Shown here: positions 1 through 7,909 of the stretch, piece after piece | Layout: the number at the start of each line of letters is the position of its first letter | Numbering within the stretch: the first letter of the stretch is position 1 | Source: Massilia sp. | Lineage (GTDB): Bacteria; Pseudomonadota; Gammaproteobacteria; Burkholderiales; Burkholderiaceae_D | Direction: 5' to 3' | NCBI GenBank assembly: GCA_003484545.1 | Contig: DNCF01000524.1 | Coordinates: 1 to 61,074 of the forward strand | DNA: 61,074 nucleotides | Made by a program: the position numbers and the translations under genes | The notes under the pieces: model-generated | The model's database searches: none | What the model was told of the DNA's origin: nothing | What the model saw: the letters and a program-made list of their open reading frames with translations, nothing else

Positions 1-159
1 GGCAACCGGTGCGTCCATCGTCGGCGTCCAGCTGGTCAGCAGCAAGACGAACAGCCCGGCATGCAAGCCCAGCGTGGTCAGCGCCGCGCCAGCGGCACCG
101 GTCCATCGCCGCTGTGTGAGCACGGGCGCGGGCGGCGCCGACAAGCCGAGCGCCATCAT
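1..159 (-). CDS. TonB-like energy transducer, N-terminus only
   Basis: The gene starts at 159 and runs off the left edge, leaving 53 residues. The visible part is a short cytoplasmic tail followed by one hydrophobic segment (about residues 24-44), the layout of a TonB N-terminal anchor. The first ATG overlaps the TGA of the upstream exbD in an ATGA arrangement, and a second ATG follows at once. Position after exbB-exbD supports TonB, which carries proton-motive-force energy from the inner membrane to an outer-membrane receptor. The proline-rich spacer and C-terminal domain are outside the window, so a TolA-like protein is not excluded. Confidence 0.7.
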   Translation of the reverse strand, partial: MMALGLSAPPAPVLTQRRWTGAAGAALTTLGLHAGLFVLLLTSWTPTMDAPVA

Positions 160-620
160 CGCTCCTGCTCCGCAGCGGCAGGCGCCTCGGTGATCAGGCC
201 CAGGTTGACCACCCCGCCGCGCTGCAGCTCGGCGATAGCGGCGACCACACGACCGTAGTCCGCCGCCTCGTCGGCACGGATATAGACCTGGGTGTCGCCC
301 CGCGCGGCAATGACCGCGCCGACCTTGGCCTGCAGCTCGGCCAGGTCGACGGCGCTGTCGGTCTGGTTCTCGACGTCCAGCTCGCTGCCGAGGTTCCAGT
401 AGAAGCCGCCGTCGGCCTTCACCGAAAGCGTCAGGATCTGCCGCTCGTTCTCCACCGGCAGCGCCTCGGCCGCCACCTTCGGCAGCTCGATCTTGACGCC
501 CTGCACCAGCATCGGCGCGGTGACCATGAAGATCACCAGCAGCACCAGCATCACGTCGATATAGGGCACCACATTCATTTCCGCCTTGGGCCCGTGTTTG
601 CGCTGTGGCCTGACTAGCAT
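156..620 (-). CDS. exbD: ExbD/TolR-family proton-channel subunit
   Basis: A 154-residue protein starting MLVRPQRKHGPKAEMNVVPY. It has one transmembrane segment (about 20-42, VMLVLLVIFMVTAPMLVQG) preceded by the conserved Asp of the NVVPYIDVMLVLL motif, which in ExbD/TolR carries the proton pathway. The rest is a periplasmic domain. The start at 620 lies 11 bases after the ExbB-like gene and replaces a longer reading-frame extension that overlaps that gene and has no protein-like content. With its partners it should form the inner-membrane motor energising TonB, here probably for the adjacent receptor. Confidence 0.88.
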   Translation of the reverse strand: MLVRPQRKHGPKAEMNVVPYIDVMLVLLVIFMVTAPMLVQGVKIELPKVAAEALPVENERQILTLSVKADGGFYWNLGSELDVENQTDSAVDLAELQAKVGAVIAARGDTQVYIRADEAADYGRVVAAIAELQRGGVVNLGLITEAPAAAEQER

Positions 621-631
621 CGCTGACCTCC

Positions 632-1345
632 TCAGGCGGCTGCGGCGACGCTGGGCGAAGCAGCGTGCAGGCGCCGATTCAGGCGCGCCTGCAGCTCGTT
701 GCCGAAGGCGTAGTAACGGCCGACCAGCGTCTGCCCGTGGGCGGCGAAGCGGTTGTAGGCCATCACCGCGGGAATCGCCGCGAACAGGCCGATGGCCGTG
801 GCGATCAGCGCCTCGGCGATACCCGGGGCGACGGTGGAAAGCGTGGCCTGCTGTACCTGCGAAAGGCCGAGGAAGGAGTTCATAATCCCCCACACGGTGC
901 CGAACAGGCCGATGTAGGGGCTCACCGAACCCACCGTGGCGAGGAACTGCAGGCCCTTCTCCAGGCGTTCCTCCTGCTCGGCAATGGCGACGTACAGGCT
1001 GCGCTCCACGCCCTCGGCGACCGCATCCGGGGCGATGCCCGCTTCACGCTGAAGTTGGGCGAACTCGCCGTAACCGGCGAGGAAGATGCGCTGCAACGCG
1101 GCCTCCTCCGGCAGCGGCTGCTGCTGTCCTTCGCGGTAGAGCTGGGCGAGATCGCCGCCCTGGCGAAAGCGCTGCTGGAAGCTGCGCAGCAGGCGTTCGC
1201 TGCGGTGCAGCGCGGCGCTGCGACGGATGATCAGGTACCAGCTGGAGACCGAAGCCAGCACCAGGATCACCATCACCGCCTGCACCACCAGGCTGGCCTC
1301 GCTGATCAGGCCCCAGACGGACATGTGCTCGAGAGTCGTTTGCAT
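632..1345 (-). CDS. exbB: ExbB/TolQ-family proton-channel subunit
   Basis: A 237-residue inner-membrane protein with three hydrophobic segments (about 14-38, 130-155 and 172-196), a large cytoplasmic loop between the first two, and the motif GLFGTVWGIM typical of MotA/TolQ/ExbB. Sequence flavour is closer to TolQ than to classic ExbB, but it is followed by exbD and a TonB-like gene rather than tolA-tolB-pal. GGAGGAAAG lies just upstream of the ATG. It forms the proton channel with ExbD. The position directly after the phytase gene suggests a TonB system dedicated to the receptor at 3403-5886. Confidence 0.87.
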   Translation of the reverse strand: MQTTLEHMSVWGLISEASLVVQAVMVILVLASVSSWYLIIRRSAALHRSERLLRSFQQRFRQGGDLAQLYREGQQQPLPEEAALQRIFLAGYGEFAQLQREAGIAPDAVAEGVERSLYVAIAEQEERLEKGLQFLATVGSVSPYIGLFGTVWGIMNSFLGLSQVQQATLSTVAPGIAEALIATAIGLFAAIPAVMAYNRFAAHGQTLVGRYYAFGNELQARLNRRLHAASPSVAAAA

Positions 1346-1411
1346 GAATCTTTCCTCCTGCCCGCATGGGCAGCTGCTATTGGATGGCGGGTCGGTTACC
1401 GGGCGATGACA

Positions 1412-3328
1412 TCAATCCAGACCCAGCGCATCGGCGATGGCTGACCAGGGCAGGTATTTGTAGTTCTGCGTGCCTTCGGGCATGCGCTTGCGGCCGTCCT
1501 GCACCACCAGCATGCCGCGGCTCCAGATGCCGCCGAGATTCGCCGAGGTGACCTCGAGCCCGTCGGTTTCCGAAGCGCCGTCGATACCGCGCTCGGCATT
1601 CAGGCCGATGCGGAACGCGCCGCGAACGGCATACGGCGCCTGGGCATCGAGCACCACGTAGCTGTCGTTGCCCTGGCTGGAGATCACCAGGTAATCGCCA
1701 CCCTCGCCGTGGTAGAGCGCCAGGCCTTCGATGTCGTCGTACACCGGCCCGCCGACGCCGATCACCTTCTGGGGCGCTGCCGGTACCTCGGCACGGGCAT
1801 CGACTACCCAGACCGCAACGTCCTCTTCACCGACGAACAGCCGCTCGCCACGGTCATCGGCGACGCAGCCCTCGGGCTGGCTGTCCAGCTTGAAACGCCG
1901 CACCAGTTCACCGTGCGGCTGGCCGGACTGGCCATCGAGGCGGTACTGGACGAAGGTGCCGTCCTTGTCGTTGGCGATCGCGTAGGTGACACCTTGGCGG
2001 TTCTGGAACATGCACAGGCCGTAGATATCGCTCAGCGGCGTGGCGATCTGGCCGATATCGCGGAGCACCCCGCTCGCGCGGTCGATGGCGAACAGGTGCA
2101 GGCTGTTGTGATCTCGGTTGCTGGCCACGGCCAGGTCCACGCGCTTGCTGCCGAGGCGGAAACCGCTGCGCACATCGACGTTGTTCAGCCGGCCGACGGT
2201 CAGGCTTTGCAGCTGGCGGCCTTCCAGGTCGTACACCACCAGCCCGCCCTTCTTGTCGGTGCCGAGCACGCGACTCTGCGCAGGATCGCGCGGATTGACC
2301 CAGATCGCCGGGTCATCGGCGGCGTCCCCCAGACTGGGCACCGGGCCGGTCTCCACCGCTGCCGCCAGACTGACGATGGGTTCGGGATGCGGCAGTGCCT
2401 GTGGCTGCCACGCCAGCTGGGCGCGATGCAGGCCGTGCTCGTCCGCCAGCAGCAGTTCGACTCCTTCGGAGGTGCGACGCGCGCTGATGCGTTCCGGCTC
2501 ATCGAGGCCGTCCAGCGGCAGCACGCCGTCCGCCTGCCAACCCGATTCGCTCTGGCGATAGAGGTGCAGCGCCGGCGCCTCGGCATCCAGGGCCAACAGA
2601 CCACCCGGCACCAACGCCATGCCAGCCGCCACCTTTGTCAGCGCGCCGAACGGCTTGACCAGATCGACCGGCTCACGCTGCAGCGGCGCCTCGGCATCCG
2701 CCGGGTAGCGCCAGAAGCCGACGTTCTCCTCGTTGACGTAGAGCTGCCCGGCCATGTCATCGGTCTGGCAGAAGGTGCTCTGCGGCGGCAGGCTGAGCCC
2801 GCGCACGCGCCGTGCTTCACCGAGCAGGCGGCCCTGGCTGCCCACCAGCCATTGCTCGCCGACACCTTCCTCGCCGAGCAGGAATACGAAGTCGTTGCGC
2901 GCGCTGTCGCGGTACAGGCACAGCCCCTCGATGGCGAACGCGGTGCGCGGCAGATACAGCGGCTGGCTCCAGGTCCGGTTGTCATCCAGGCCGATCAGCA
3001 TCGCCTGCTGGCGCTTGCGCTCCACGGTGGCCAGCAGCAGGCCCCGACGTTCGAGGCGATGGTCGAGGCCCTCGAAACGCCCGCTGTGCTGGGCCAGTGT
3101 GTTGCCGGCCTTGTCCAGCAGGCGCAGGCCCTGCGTGTCCAGCTGGACGCGCTCGGCATCCGCCCAGGGGCCATTGCCGGCCAGCAATTGCGCGTATTCG
3201 AGGCCCGTCTGCGCTGGCGTGGTGATGCTCAGCCGCGTGCTCTGTGGCGCCTTGTCCTGACCGGCGGACTGGCAGGCGGCCAGGGTGATGCACAGGCCGA
3301 GCAGCAGGGTTTTGGGTAATGCGTTCAT
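1412..3328 (-). CDS. Beta-propeller phytase (3-phytase), two-domain lipoprotein
   Basis: A 638-residue protein with a lipoprotein signal peptide (lipobox LAAC, Cys19). The C-terminal domain (about 325-638) matches the beta-propeller phytase family closely: DAADDPAIWV at 335-344, then NNVD, a QPEGC-ADD-EEDVAVW blade, DIEGLALY, SSQGN and ETDGLEV, which supply the calcium and phosphate-binding acidic residues of the Bacillus enzymes. The N-terminal part (about 40-310) repeats shortened versions of the same blades (AIEGLCLY, TDDMAG followed by EENVGFW), so it looks like the degenerate first domain of dual-domain phytases. It should release phosphate from phytate at the cell surface. The start at 3328 sets the signal peptide; the open frame continues into the receptor gene without coding character. 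Confidence 0.93.
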   Translation of the reverse strand: MNALPKTLLLGLCITLAACQSAGQDKAPQSTRLSITTPAQTGLEYAQLLAGNGPWADAERVQLDTQGLRLLDKAGNTLAQHSGRFEGLDHRLERRGLLLATVERKRQQAMLIGLDDNRTWSQPLYLPRTAFAIEGLCLYRDSARNDFVFLLGEEGVGEQWLVGSQGRLLGEARRVRGLSLPPQSTFCQTDDMAGQLYVNEENVGFWRYPADAEAPLQREPVDLVKPFGALTKVAAGMALVPGGLLALDAEAPALHLYRQSESGWQADGVLPLDGLDEPERISARRTSEGVELLLADEHGLHRAQLAWQPQALPHPEPIVSLAAAVETGPVPSLGDAADDPAIWVNPRDPAQSRVLGTDKKGGLVVYDLEGRQLQSLTVGRLNNVDVRSGFRLGSKRVDLAVASNRDHNSLHLFAIDRASGVLRDIGQIATPLSDIYGLCMFQNRQGVTYAIANDKDGTFVQYRLDGQSGQPHGELVRRFKLDSQPEGCVADDRGERLFVGEEDVAVWVVDARAEVPAAPQKVIGVGGPVYDDIEGLALYHGEGGDYLVISSQGNDSYVVLDAQAPYAVRGAFRIGLNAERGIDGASETDGLEVTSANLGGIWSRGMLVVQDGRKRMPEGTQNYKYLPWSAIADALGLD

Positions 3329-3353
3329 GCGATATCCATTCAGGTGCCGCAGG

Positions 3354-3390
3354 CCGGTGCCCGGCCGTAAAGGGGAACGGCGGGCACCGG
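3354..3390. other. Intercistronic GC-rich hairpin between receptor and phytase genes
   Basis: CCGGTGCCCGGCCGT is answered by ACGGCGGGCACCGG across a short AAAGGGGA-type loop. There is no T-run on either side, so it does not look like an intrinsic terminator. In this position it could stabilise the upstream receptor mRNA or set the receptor-to-phytase expression ratio within one transcript. Confidence 0.5.
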
Positions 3391-3402
3391 AGCGGCAAGG
3401 GG

Positions 3403-5886
3403 TCAGAAGTGGGTCAGGGTCAGGCCGAGCTTGTAGGTCGGGCCGTACTCTTCGTACTGAGCGTTGTAGGAACGGCGGCCGGTGTAGACGTAATAGGACT
3501 CGTCCGTCAGGTTCAGCGCCTCGAAGGTCAGCTGCAGGCTCGGCGTGATGAAGTAACCGGCCTTGAAGTCGACGAACAGCTGGTCGTCGACGTAGAGGTC
3601 GTGGGCCTTGTCGTCGATACCGGCCACTTCGTACAGGTAGTCGGACTTGTAGTTGGCGGCCAGGCGCAGGTTGAGCCGGTCGTTTTCCCAGCCGACCATC
3701 AGGTTGCCGACCGTATCGGAATGGTTCGGCAGGTCGATGCTGCGGCGCATGCCCTGCCCCTCGATGTCCGCGTCGGACTTGCTGAAGGTGGCATTGGCGC
3801 CCAGCAACAAACCGTTCCACGGCGCCGGCAGCCAGTCGAGCTTCTGCGAGTAGGCCAGCTCCAGCCCGTAGAGCTTGGCGCTGCTGCCGTTCTGGAAGCT
3901 GAGCGCTTCGTCGAACGCCGCCCACTGGCCGGTGCCGGCCAGGTCGGTGTTGTAGATGAAGTTGTCGATGTCCTTGTAGAACAGGTAGGCGGACACCACG
4001 CCGGCGCGGCCCATGTAGTGCTCGATGCCGAGGTCGTAGTTGACGGACTCCAGCGGCTTGAGATCGGGGTTGCCGAACTCGGCGTCGTCGCCATCGATGA
4101 CAAAACCGGGTGCCAGCTGGCCGAAGGTCGGGCGTACCACGCTGTTGGTCCATGCGGCGCGGATCAGCGTGTCATCGGTCAGCTGGTAGCGCACGTGCAG
4201 GCCGGGCAGCCAGTGGTGGTAGTCGTTGCTGCTGGAAATGGACTCGAACTGGTCGTCGCGCATGCCGGTGCCCTTGGCGCGAAAGCGCGTGCCCTCGTAG
4301 CGCAGGCCGGCGATGACACGCCAGCGGTCAACGTCCACCGTGTTCATCAGGTACGCGGCATTGATGTCCTCGTGCATGTCGAAGTCATTGATGCGCGACT
4401 CCTCCTCGTCGTAGAACTCGCTGGCGTCCAGCCCGGCGATGGCGCCCTTGATCGCCGAGGCGCTGATGCCGCGGCCGAAGCGGCCGAGCGCGTAGTCGAC
4501 GTTGCCTCCCTGAAAATCGGCCAGGGTCAGGTCGTCGAAGTCGTCATAGACCCAGACCTCGCTGTCGTTGTCCTTGTGTCGGCGGCTGAGCTTGCCGCCG
4601 AACTTGGCCTGCGCCGCGTAGCCCTGGATGTCGTAGTCGCGGGCCAGGTCCAGGCGGATGTTCTTCTCCCGGTCACGGGTATCGCTCTTCTCCCACTCCA
4701 CTTCATCCAGCTCGAAGGAAGCCGGATCGTAGAAGGCCGAATCCACTGTCAGGCGCGGCTTGCGGCTGCTGGAGAAACCGGCGTCGGCGAAGTCGCCTTC
4801 GAAGGTCGCGCCGGAGATGCCACCCGGATTGCGCTCGCGGGACTGGCTGTAGCCGACCTGTCCGCTCAGGGTCCAGAGGCCCATCATGCGTTCGCCGCCG
4901 AACACGTAGGACTGGATGGTCTGGATTTCCTCGCGCGATTTCAGCTCGCGCCAGCCTTCGGCATCGCCGGTATCGCCGGGCAACTGGGCGTCCTCGAACT
5001 CCACGCCGGCGGCGTTGCGCGTTTCGGTGTCCTTGAAGCGGCTGTACAGCGTACGCAGGTAATAGCTGCTGACGTCATCCGGCTTGTAGTCGAAGTTCAG
5101 CCCGAAACCGGTGCGCTCGCGGGTGATCTCGTAGTCGCGCTGCTCGAACTCTTCCAGGCGTGCGCCATCGTCGGCAAAGTCCCACTTGCCTCCGGTTTCG
5201 ACGTTGTCCGAACCGAACTTGCGCTCCTGCCAGCTGAGGGCTGCGGCCACACCGAAGTTGTCGACGCCATCGCCAAGGCTGAAGCGGTTGCTGATCGCAC
5301 CGGAGAATTTCGGGCTGGTCTTCTCGACATTCTCGTCGTAGCTGCCCTCGGCGCTGATGCTGTAGAACAGGCCGTCATGATCGAACGCCGAGAGGCTTTC
5401 CACCTCGATGGTGCCGCCCAGGGAGTTGGCGTCCATGTCCGGGGTGAGCGTCTTGACCACCGACAGCGACTGCACCAGCTCGGACGGCAGCACATCCAGC
5501 GCCACCGCGCGGCGCTTGCTTTCCGGTGAAGGCACCAGTGTGCCGTTGATGGTGACGCTGTTCAGGTCCGGCGCGATGCCACGCACGCTGACGAAGCGCC
5601 CTTCACCCTGGTCGCGCTCCACCGAGATCCCCGGAATGCGCTGCAGCGCTTCGGCGGCGTTGTCATCCGGCAGCTGGCCGATGCCGTCGGCGTGGACCAC
5701 GTTCTTGACGCTGTCGGAACTGCGCTGGTCCTTCAGTGCCTCGTCGATGCTGACGGCCTGGCCGATGACCTCGACATGCTCCATGACCAGCGGCTCCTCG
5801 GCCCAGGCCGAACCGGCGCTGACAGCCAGGGCCAGCAGGCTGATGCGGAATCCTGCGTGGCGGATGCCGCTGCGGTATGTGTTCAT
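3403..5886 (-). CDS. TonB-dependent outer-membrane receptor (phytase-linked)
   Basis: An 827-residue receptor with a signal peptide ending near SAWA-EE. The plug domain has the features of the large TonB-dependent receptor group best known from Caulobacter and Xanthomonas (LPDDNAAEALQRIPGISVER, RGIAPDLNSVTINGT, SLGGTIEVES). The rest is a beta-barrel ending in aromatic Phe (LTLTHF). The TonB box is probably near the mature N-terminus (HVEVIGQ). GGGGGAATC precedes the ATG. It heads the cluster with the phytase and its own ExbB-ExbD-TonB, so the likely ligand is phytate, lower inositol phosphates or a metal chelate of them; the ligand is inferred from context only. Confidence 0.93.
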   Translation of the reverse strand: MNTYRSGIRHAGFRISLLALAVSAGSAWAEEPLVMEHVEVIGQAVSIDEALKDQRSSDSVKNVVHADGIGQLPDDNAAEALQRIPGISVERDQGEGRFVSVRGIAPDLNSVTINGTLVPSPESKRRAVALDVLPSELVQSLSVVKTLTPDMDANSLGGTIEVESLSAFDHDGLFYSISAEGSYDENVEKTSPKFSGAISNRFSLGDGVDNFGVAAALSWQERKFGSDNVETGGKWDFADDGARLEEFEQRDYEITRERTGFGLNFDYKPDDVSSYYLRTLYSRFKDTETRNAAGVEFEDAQLPGDTGDAEGWRELKSREEIQTIQSYVFGGERMMGLWTLSGQVGYSQSRERNPGGISGATFEGDFADAGFSSSRKPRLTVDSAFYDPASFELDEVEWEKSDTRDREKNIRLDLARDYDIQGYAAQAKFGGKLSRRHKDNDSEVWVYDDFDDLTLADFQGGNVDYALGRFGRGISASAIKGAIAGLDASEFYDEEESRINDFDMHEDINAAYLMNTVDVDRWRVIAGLRYEGTRFRAKGTGMRDDQFESISSSNDYHHWLPGLHVRYQLTDDTLIRAAWTNSVVRPTFGQLAPGFVIDGDDAEFGNPDLKPLESVNYDLGIEHYMGRAGVVSAYLFYKDIDNFIYNTDLAGTGQWAAFDEALSFQNGSSAKLYGLELAYSQKLDWLPAPWNGLLLGANATFSKSDADIEGQGMRRSIDLPNHSDTVGNLMVGWENDRLNLRLAANYKSDYLYEVAGIDDKAHDLYVDDQLFVDFKAGYFITPSLQLTFEALNLTDESYYVYTGRRSYNAQYEEYGPTYKLGLTLTHF

Positions 5887-5953
5887 GAACGATTCCCCCG
5901 AATGGTGTTTGCCGGGTCCATCCCGGAACTGCAGCGGACGGTAGGTGGGGGAT

Positions 5954-5971
5954 ATGGCGGTTCTGTGACAG
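5954..5971 (-). promoter_or_regulatory. Candidate Pho box (PhoB site) upstream of receptor-phytase cluster
   Basis: On the minus strand the 18-mer CTGTCACAGAACCGCCAT matches the PhoB direct-repeat consensus CTGTCAT-N4-CTGTCAT at 6 of 7 and 5 of 7 positions with correct spacing. A weak -10-like TACCGT follows after 10 bases, which fits Pho promoters where the box replaces the -35. It ends 68 bases before the receptor ATG. Phosphate control also fits the phytase. The match was made by eye; no genome background was computed. Confidence 0.5.
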
Positions 5972-6098
5972 GAACTTTGGGGAGGGTTTGGAAGAGTGGG
6001 TTTTGCGGGATTTTGGGGGTGGGGTTGAGCTGATATGACCTGTTTTCAAAGCGAGCTGCGCGCCAGAGCCGTTTTTTGAAGGGGGGCGAAAGATCCTG

Positions 6099-6326
6099 TT
6101 TCGCCCTGCTGGGCGAGTCACTTTTTCCAGACGCACCTGCCCGGCCGGGAAAAAAGTAACCAAAAACGCTTTGCCCCTGCATACGGCCCCGCGCTACGCG
6201 CGGGGTTCGTTCGCTACATCGCTGCTCCAGGGGTCGGCTTACAAGGGCCATCCATGGCCCTTTAAGCCTTTCGCCGCATCCATGCGGCTCACCCCCTTAC
6301 ACAGCGATTCCACTCACCCTCCTGAA
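6099..6326 (+). repeat. Interspersed repeat, copy A (inverted relative to copy B)
   Basis: This stretch begins TTTCGCCCTGCTGGGCGAGT and contains TACAAGGGCCATCCATGGCC-like and TCGCTGCTCC blocks. All reappear in the same order on the opposite strand at 6546-6757, with the edges of both copies near CCTCCTGAA. Similarity is high at the ends and the central block, lower between them. It lies in a gap of about 1.1 kb (5887-6987) in which I see no gene. The 6327-6545 segment between the copies holds nothing I recognise. Confidence 0.75.
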
Positions 6327-6545
6327 GGGGCGTCGGGTGTCGCCTGATGGTCACTGCAAGTAAAAGTCGGGGGGAGACGCTCCTTGCAATCCGGTCCAAG
6401 CTCGTGCGAGGAGAGCCTGCTCCAATCATGGCGCTGGAAAGCCGAAGCTTGACCCTCAGCACCGGAGCGTGGAATCCAACAAACCAGTTGATACCGCTCC
6501 GCTTCGGGACATTGCACTGACTAACGAGCAACGCCAATCGCCCCT

Positions 6546-6757
6546 TTCAGGAGGCCGAGTGCAATCGTTGCGTAGGGGAGTGAGCGGCATGGATGCCGCG
6601 AAAGGCGTAAAGGGCCATGGATGGCCCTTGTACGCCGGCCCCCGGAGCAGCGATGGAACGAGGGGAGTCGAGCGCAGCGAGACCCGGATGGTGGGGCAAG
6701 ACCTTTTGGTTCCTTTTGGGGCGACTGCCAAAAGGGACTCGCCCAGCAGGGCGAAAC
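6546..6757 (-). repeat. Interspersed repeat, copy B
   Basis: Reverse-strand counterpart of 6099-6326. It reads TTTCGCCCTGCTGGGCGAGT at its right end and shares the CAAGGGCCATCCATGGCCCT block with copy A. The pair could fold into a long stem or serve as recombination ends. No transposase lies between them, so this is a non-autonomous repeat family rather than an IS element. The remaining 6758-6987 is a CA-rich leader to the next gene without a clear promoter. Confidence 0.75.
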
Positions 6758-6987
6758 CTGAATCGCCAGGCAACTCGGCAATCGGCATCGACTCGATGCC
6801 TGCAAGCCCCTCGTCCAGAACTGATCCAAATCCATCAGGGCAAACCACATCCCCAATCCCATCCAGCAAATCAACCAAACCAAAAAAACCCTGAGCCAAT
6901 TCAACCCCCACCCCGTTCATCCAACCGTCACATCCATCTGTTTCCGTGCCCTCACGCACTGGCGCGAACCCTCGCCACGGAGACTCG

Positions 6988-7902
6988 ATGAAATCGCTCC
7001 TCAAACTCCACACCCTCACCCTCCTCGGCCTCGCCCTGGCCGCCAACGTCGGCCTGCAGCTGCTGCTCGCTGTCGGCACGGTCAAATCCTGGGGCGAGAT
7101 CGACTGGATGGACGTCGTCGGCGAAGGCGGTTGCGCCGCCCTCGCCCTCGCCTGGCTGGTCATGTTGCTGCACAGCCGCCCGGCCGGCCGGGTGACGCGG
7201 TTGCTCGCACTGGGCCTGGCCTGCATCTGCTTTTCCTGGTGGATGGACCTGCTCGACGAATTCATCCAGATCCCCGCCAGCATCGCCTGGGACAACTGGC
7301 TGGAAACCGCGCCCATGCCTGTGGGTCTGTTGCTGCTGACCTTCGGCATCTACCACCTGAACCAGGAACAACGCGCCATCAACGCGCAGATGCACAAGCG
7401 CGAGCGGCTGTTTCGCGAACATCGGCTGTTCGACAACCTCACCCCGTTGAGCACCGCCGAATACCTGCGGCGGCAGCTCGATCAGACCCTGCGCCAGGCC
7501 GACGAGGAGCAGCGCCCGCTGTCTCTGTTGGCGATCGACCTGGACGACTTCAGCCGGGTCAATCAGCGCTACGGCCAGGCCGAGGGCGATCTGGTGCTGC
7601 AGGCCGTGGCGCAGCTGCTGGTGCTCAACCTTCGTCATCAGGACCTGCTCTGCCGCCTGGCCGGCGATCGCTTCGTCGTGCTCCTGCCGGATACTGCCGA
7701 ACAGCAGGCGCGGCAGCTTGCCGAGGAGTTGCAGACCGCCGTGGCCAGCCTCGCCCACAAGACGCGCCAGCATGGCGAACGCCTGCATCTGAGCGCCAGT
7801 ACCGCGGTGGTGATGGCCTTCGACGACGATGCCGAGCAGCTGCTCCAGCGCCTCAACCTCGCGCTGGCCAAGGCCAAGCAGTCACTGCCGCGCTGCGCCT
7901 GA
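6988..7902 (+). CDS. Membrane protein with degenerate GGDEF domain and intact I-site
   Basis: A 304-residue protein with about four hydrophobic segments (roughly 8-28, 46-62, 72-90, 108-122) and a C-terminal GGDEF fold (about 148-300). The fold features DLDDFSRVNQRYGQAEGD are present, but the active-site loop reads AGDRF (225-229) instead of GGDEF, with Arg for the metal-binding Glu. The product-binding RxxD I-site is intact as RHQD (216-219) at the standard five-residue spacing. It may therefore sense rather than make c-di-GMP; cyclase activity is not excluded. The start at 6988 follows CACGGAGAC. Its stop is 7 bases before the AraC gene, suggesting co-transcription. Confidence 0.85.
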   Translation: MKSLLKLHTLTLLGLALAANVGLQLLLAVGTVKSWGEIDWMDVVGEGGCAALALAWLVMLLHSRPAGRVTRLLALGLACICFSWWMDLLDEFIQIPASIAWDNWLETAPMPVGLLLLTFGIYHLNQEQRAINAQMHKRERLFREHRLFDNLTPLSTAEYLRRQLDQTLRQADEEQRPLSLLAIDLDDFSRVNQRYGQAEGDLVLQAVAQLLVLNLRHQDLLCRLAGDRFVVLLPDTAEQQARQLAEELQTAVASLAHKTRQHGERLHLSASTAVVMAFDDDAEQLLQRLNLALAKAKQSLPRCA

Positions 7903-7909
7903 GACGACC

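Noticed and set aside
1709..3319. Long antisense open frame opposite the phytase (536 codons)
   Set aside because: Shadow frame; the minus-strand phytase explains the codon periodicity.
1412..4153. Apparent receptor-phytase fusion of 913 codons
   Set aside because: The N-terminal extension is Arg/Pro-rich out-of-frame receptor sequence; the lipoprotein signal at 3328 marks the true start.
3319..5529. Long antisense open frame opposite the TonB-dependent receptor (736 codons)
   Set aside because: A GC-skew shadow: Val/Ala/Gly-rich, no domain, no ribosome binding site, opposite a clearly real gene.
6855..6930. CA-rich stretch before the degenerate GGDEF gene as a Crc site
   Set aside because: It is about 60-130 bases from the ATG and lacks a clean AAnAAnAA run, unlike the motifs in the valine operon.
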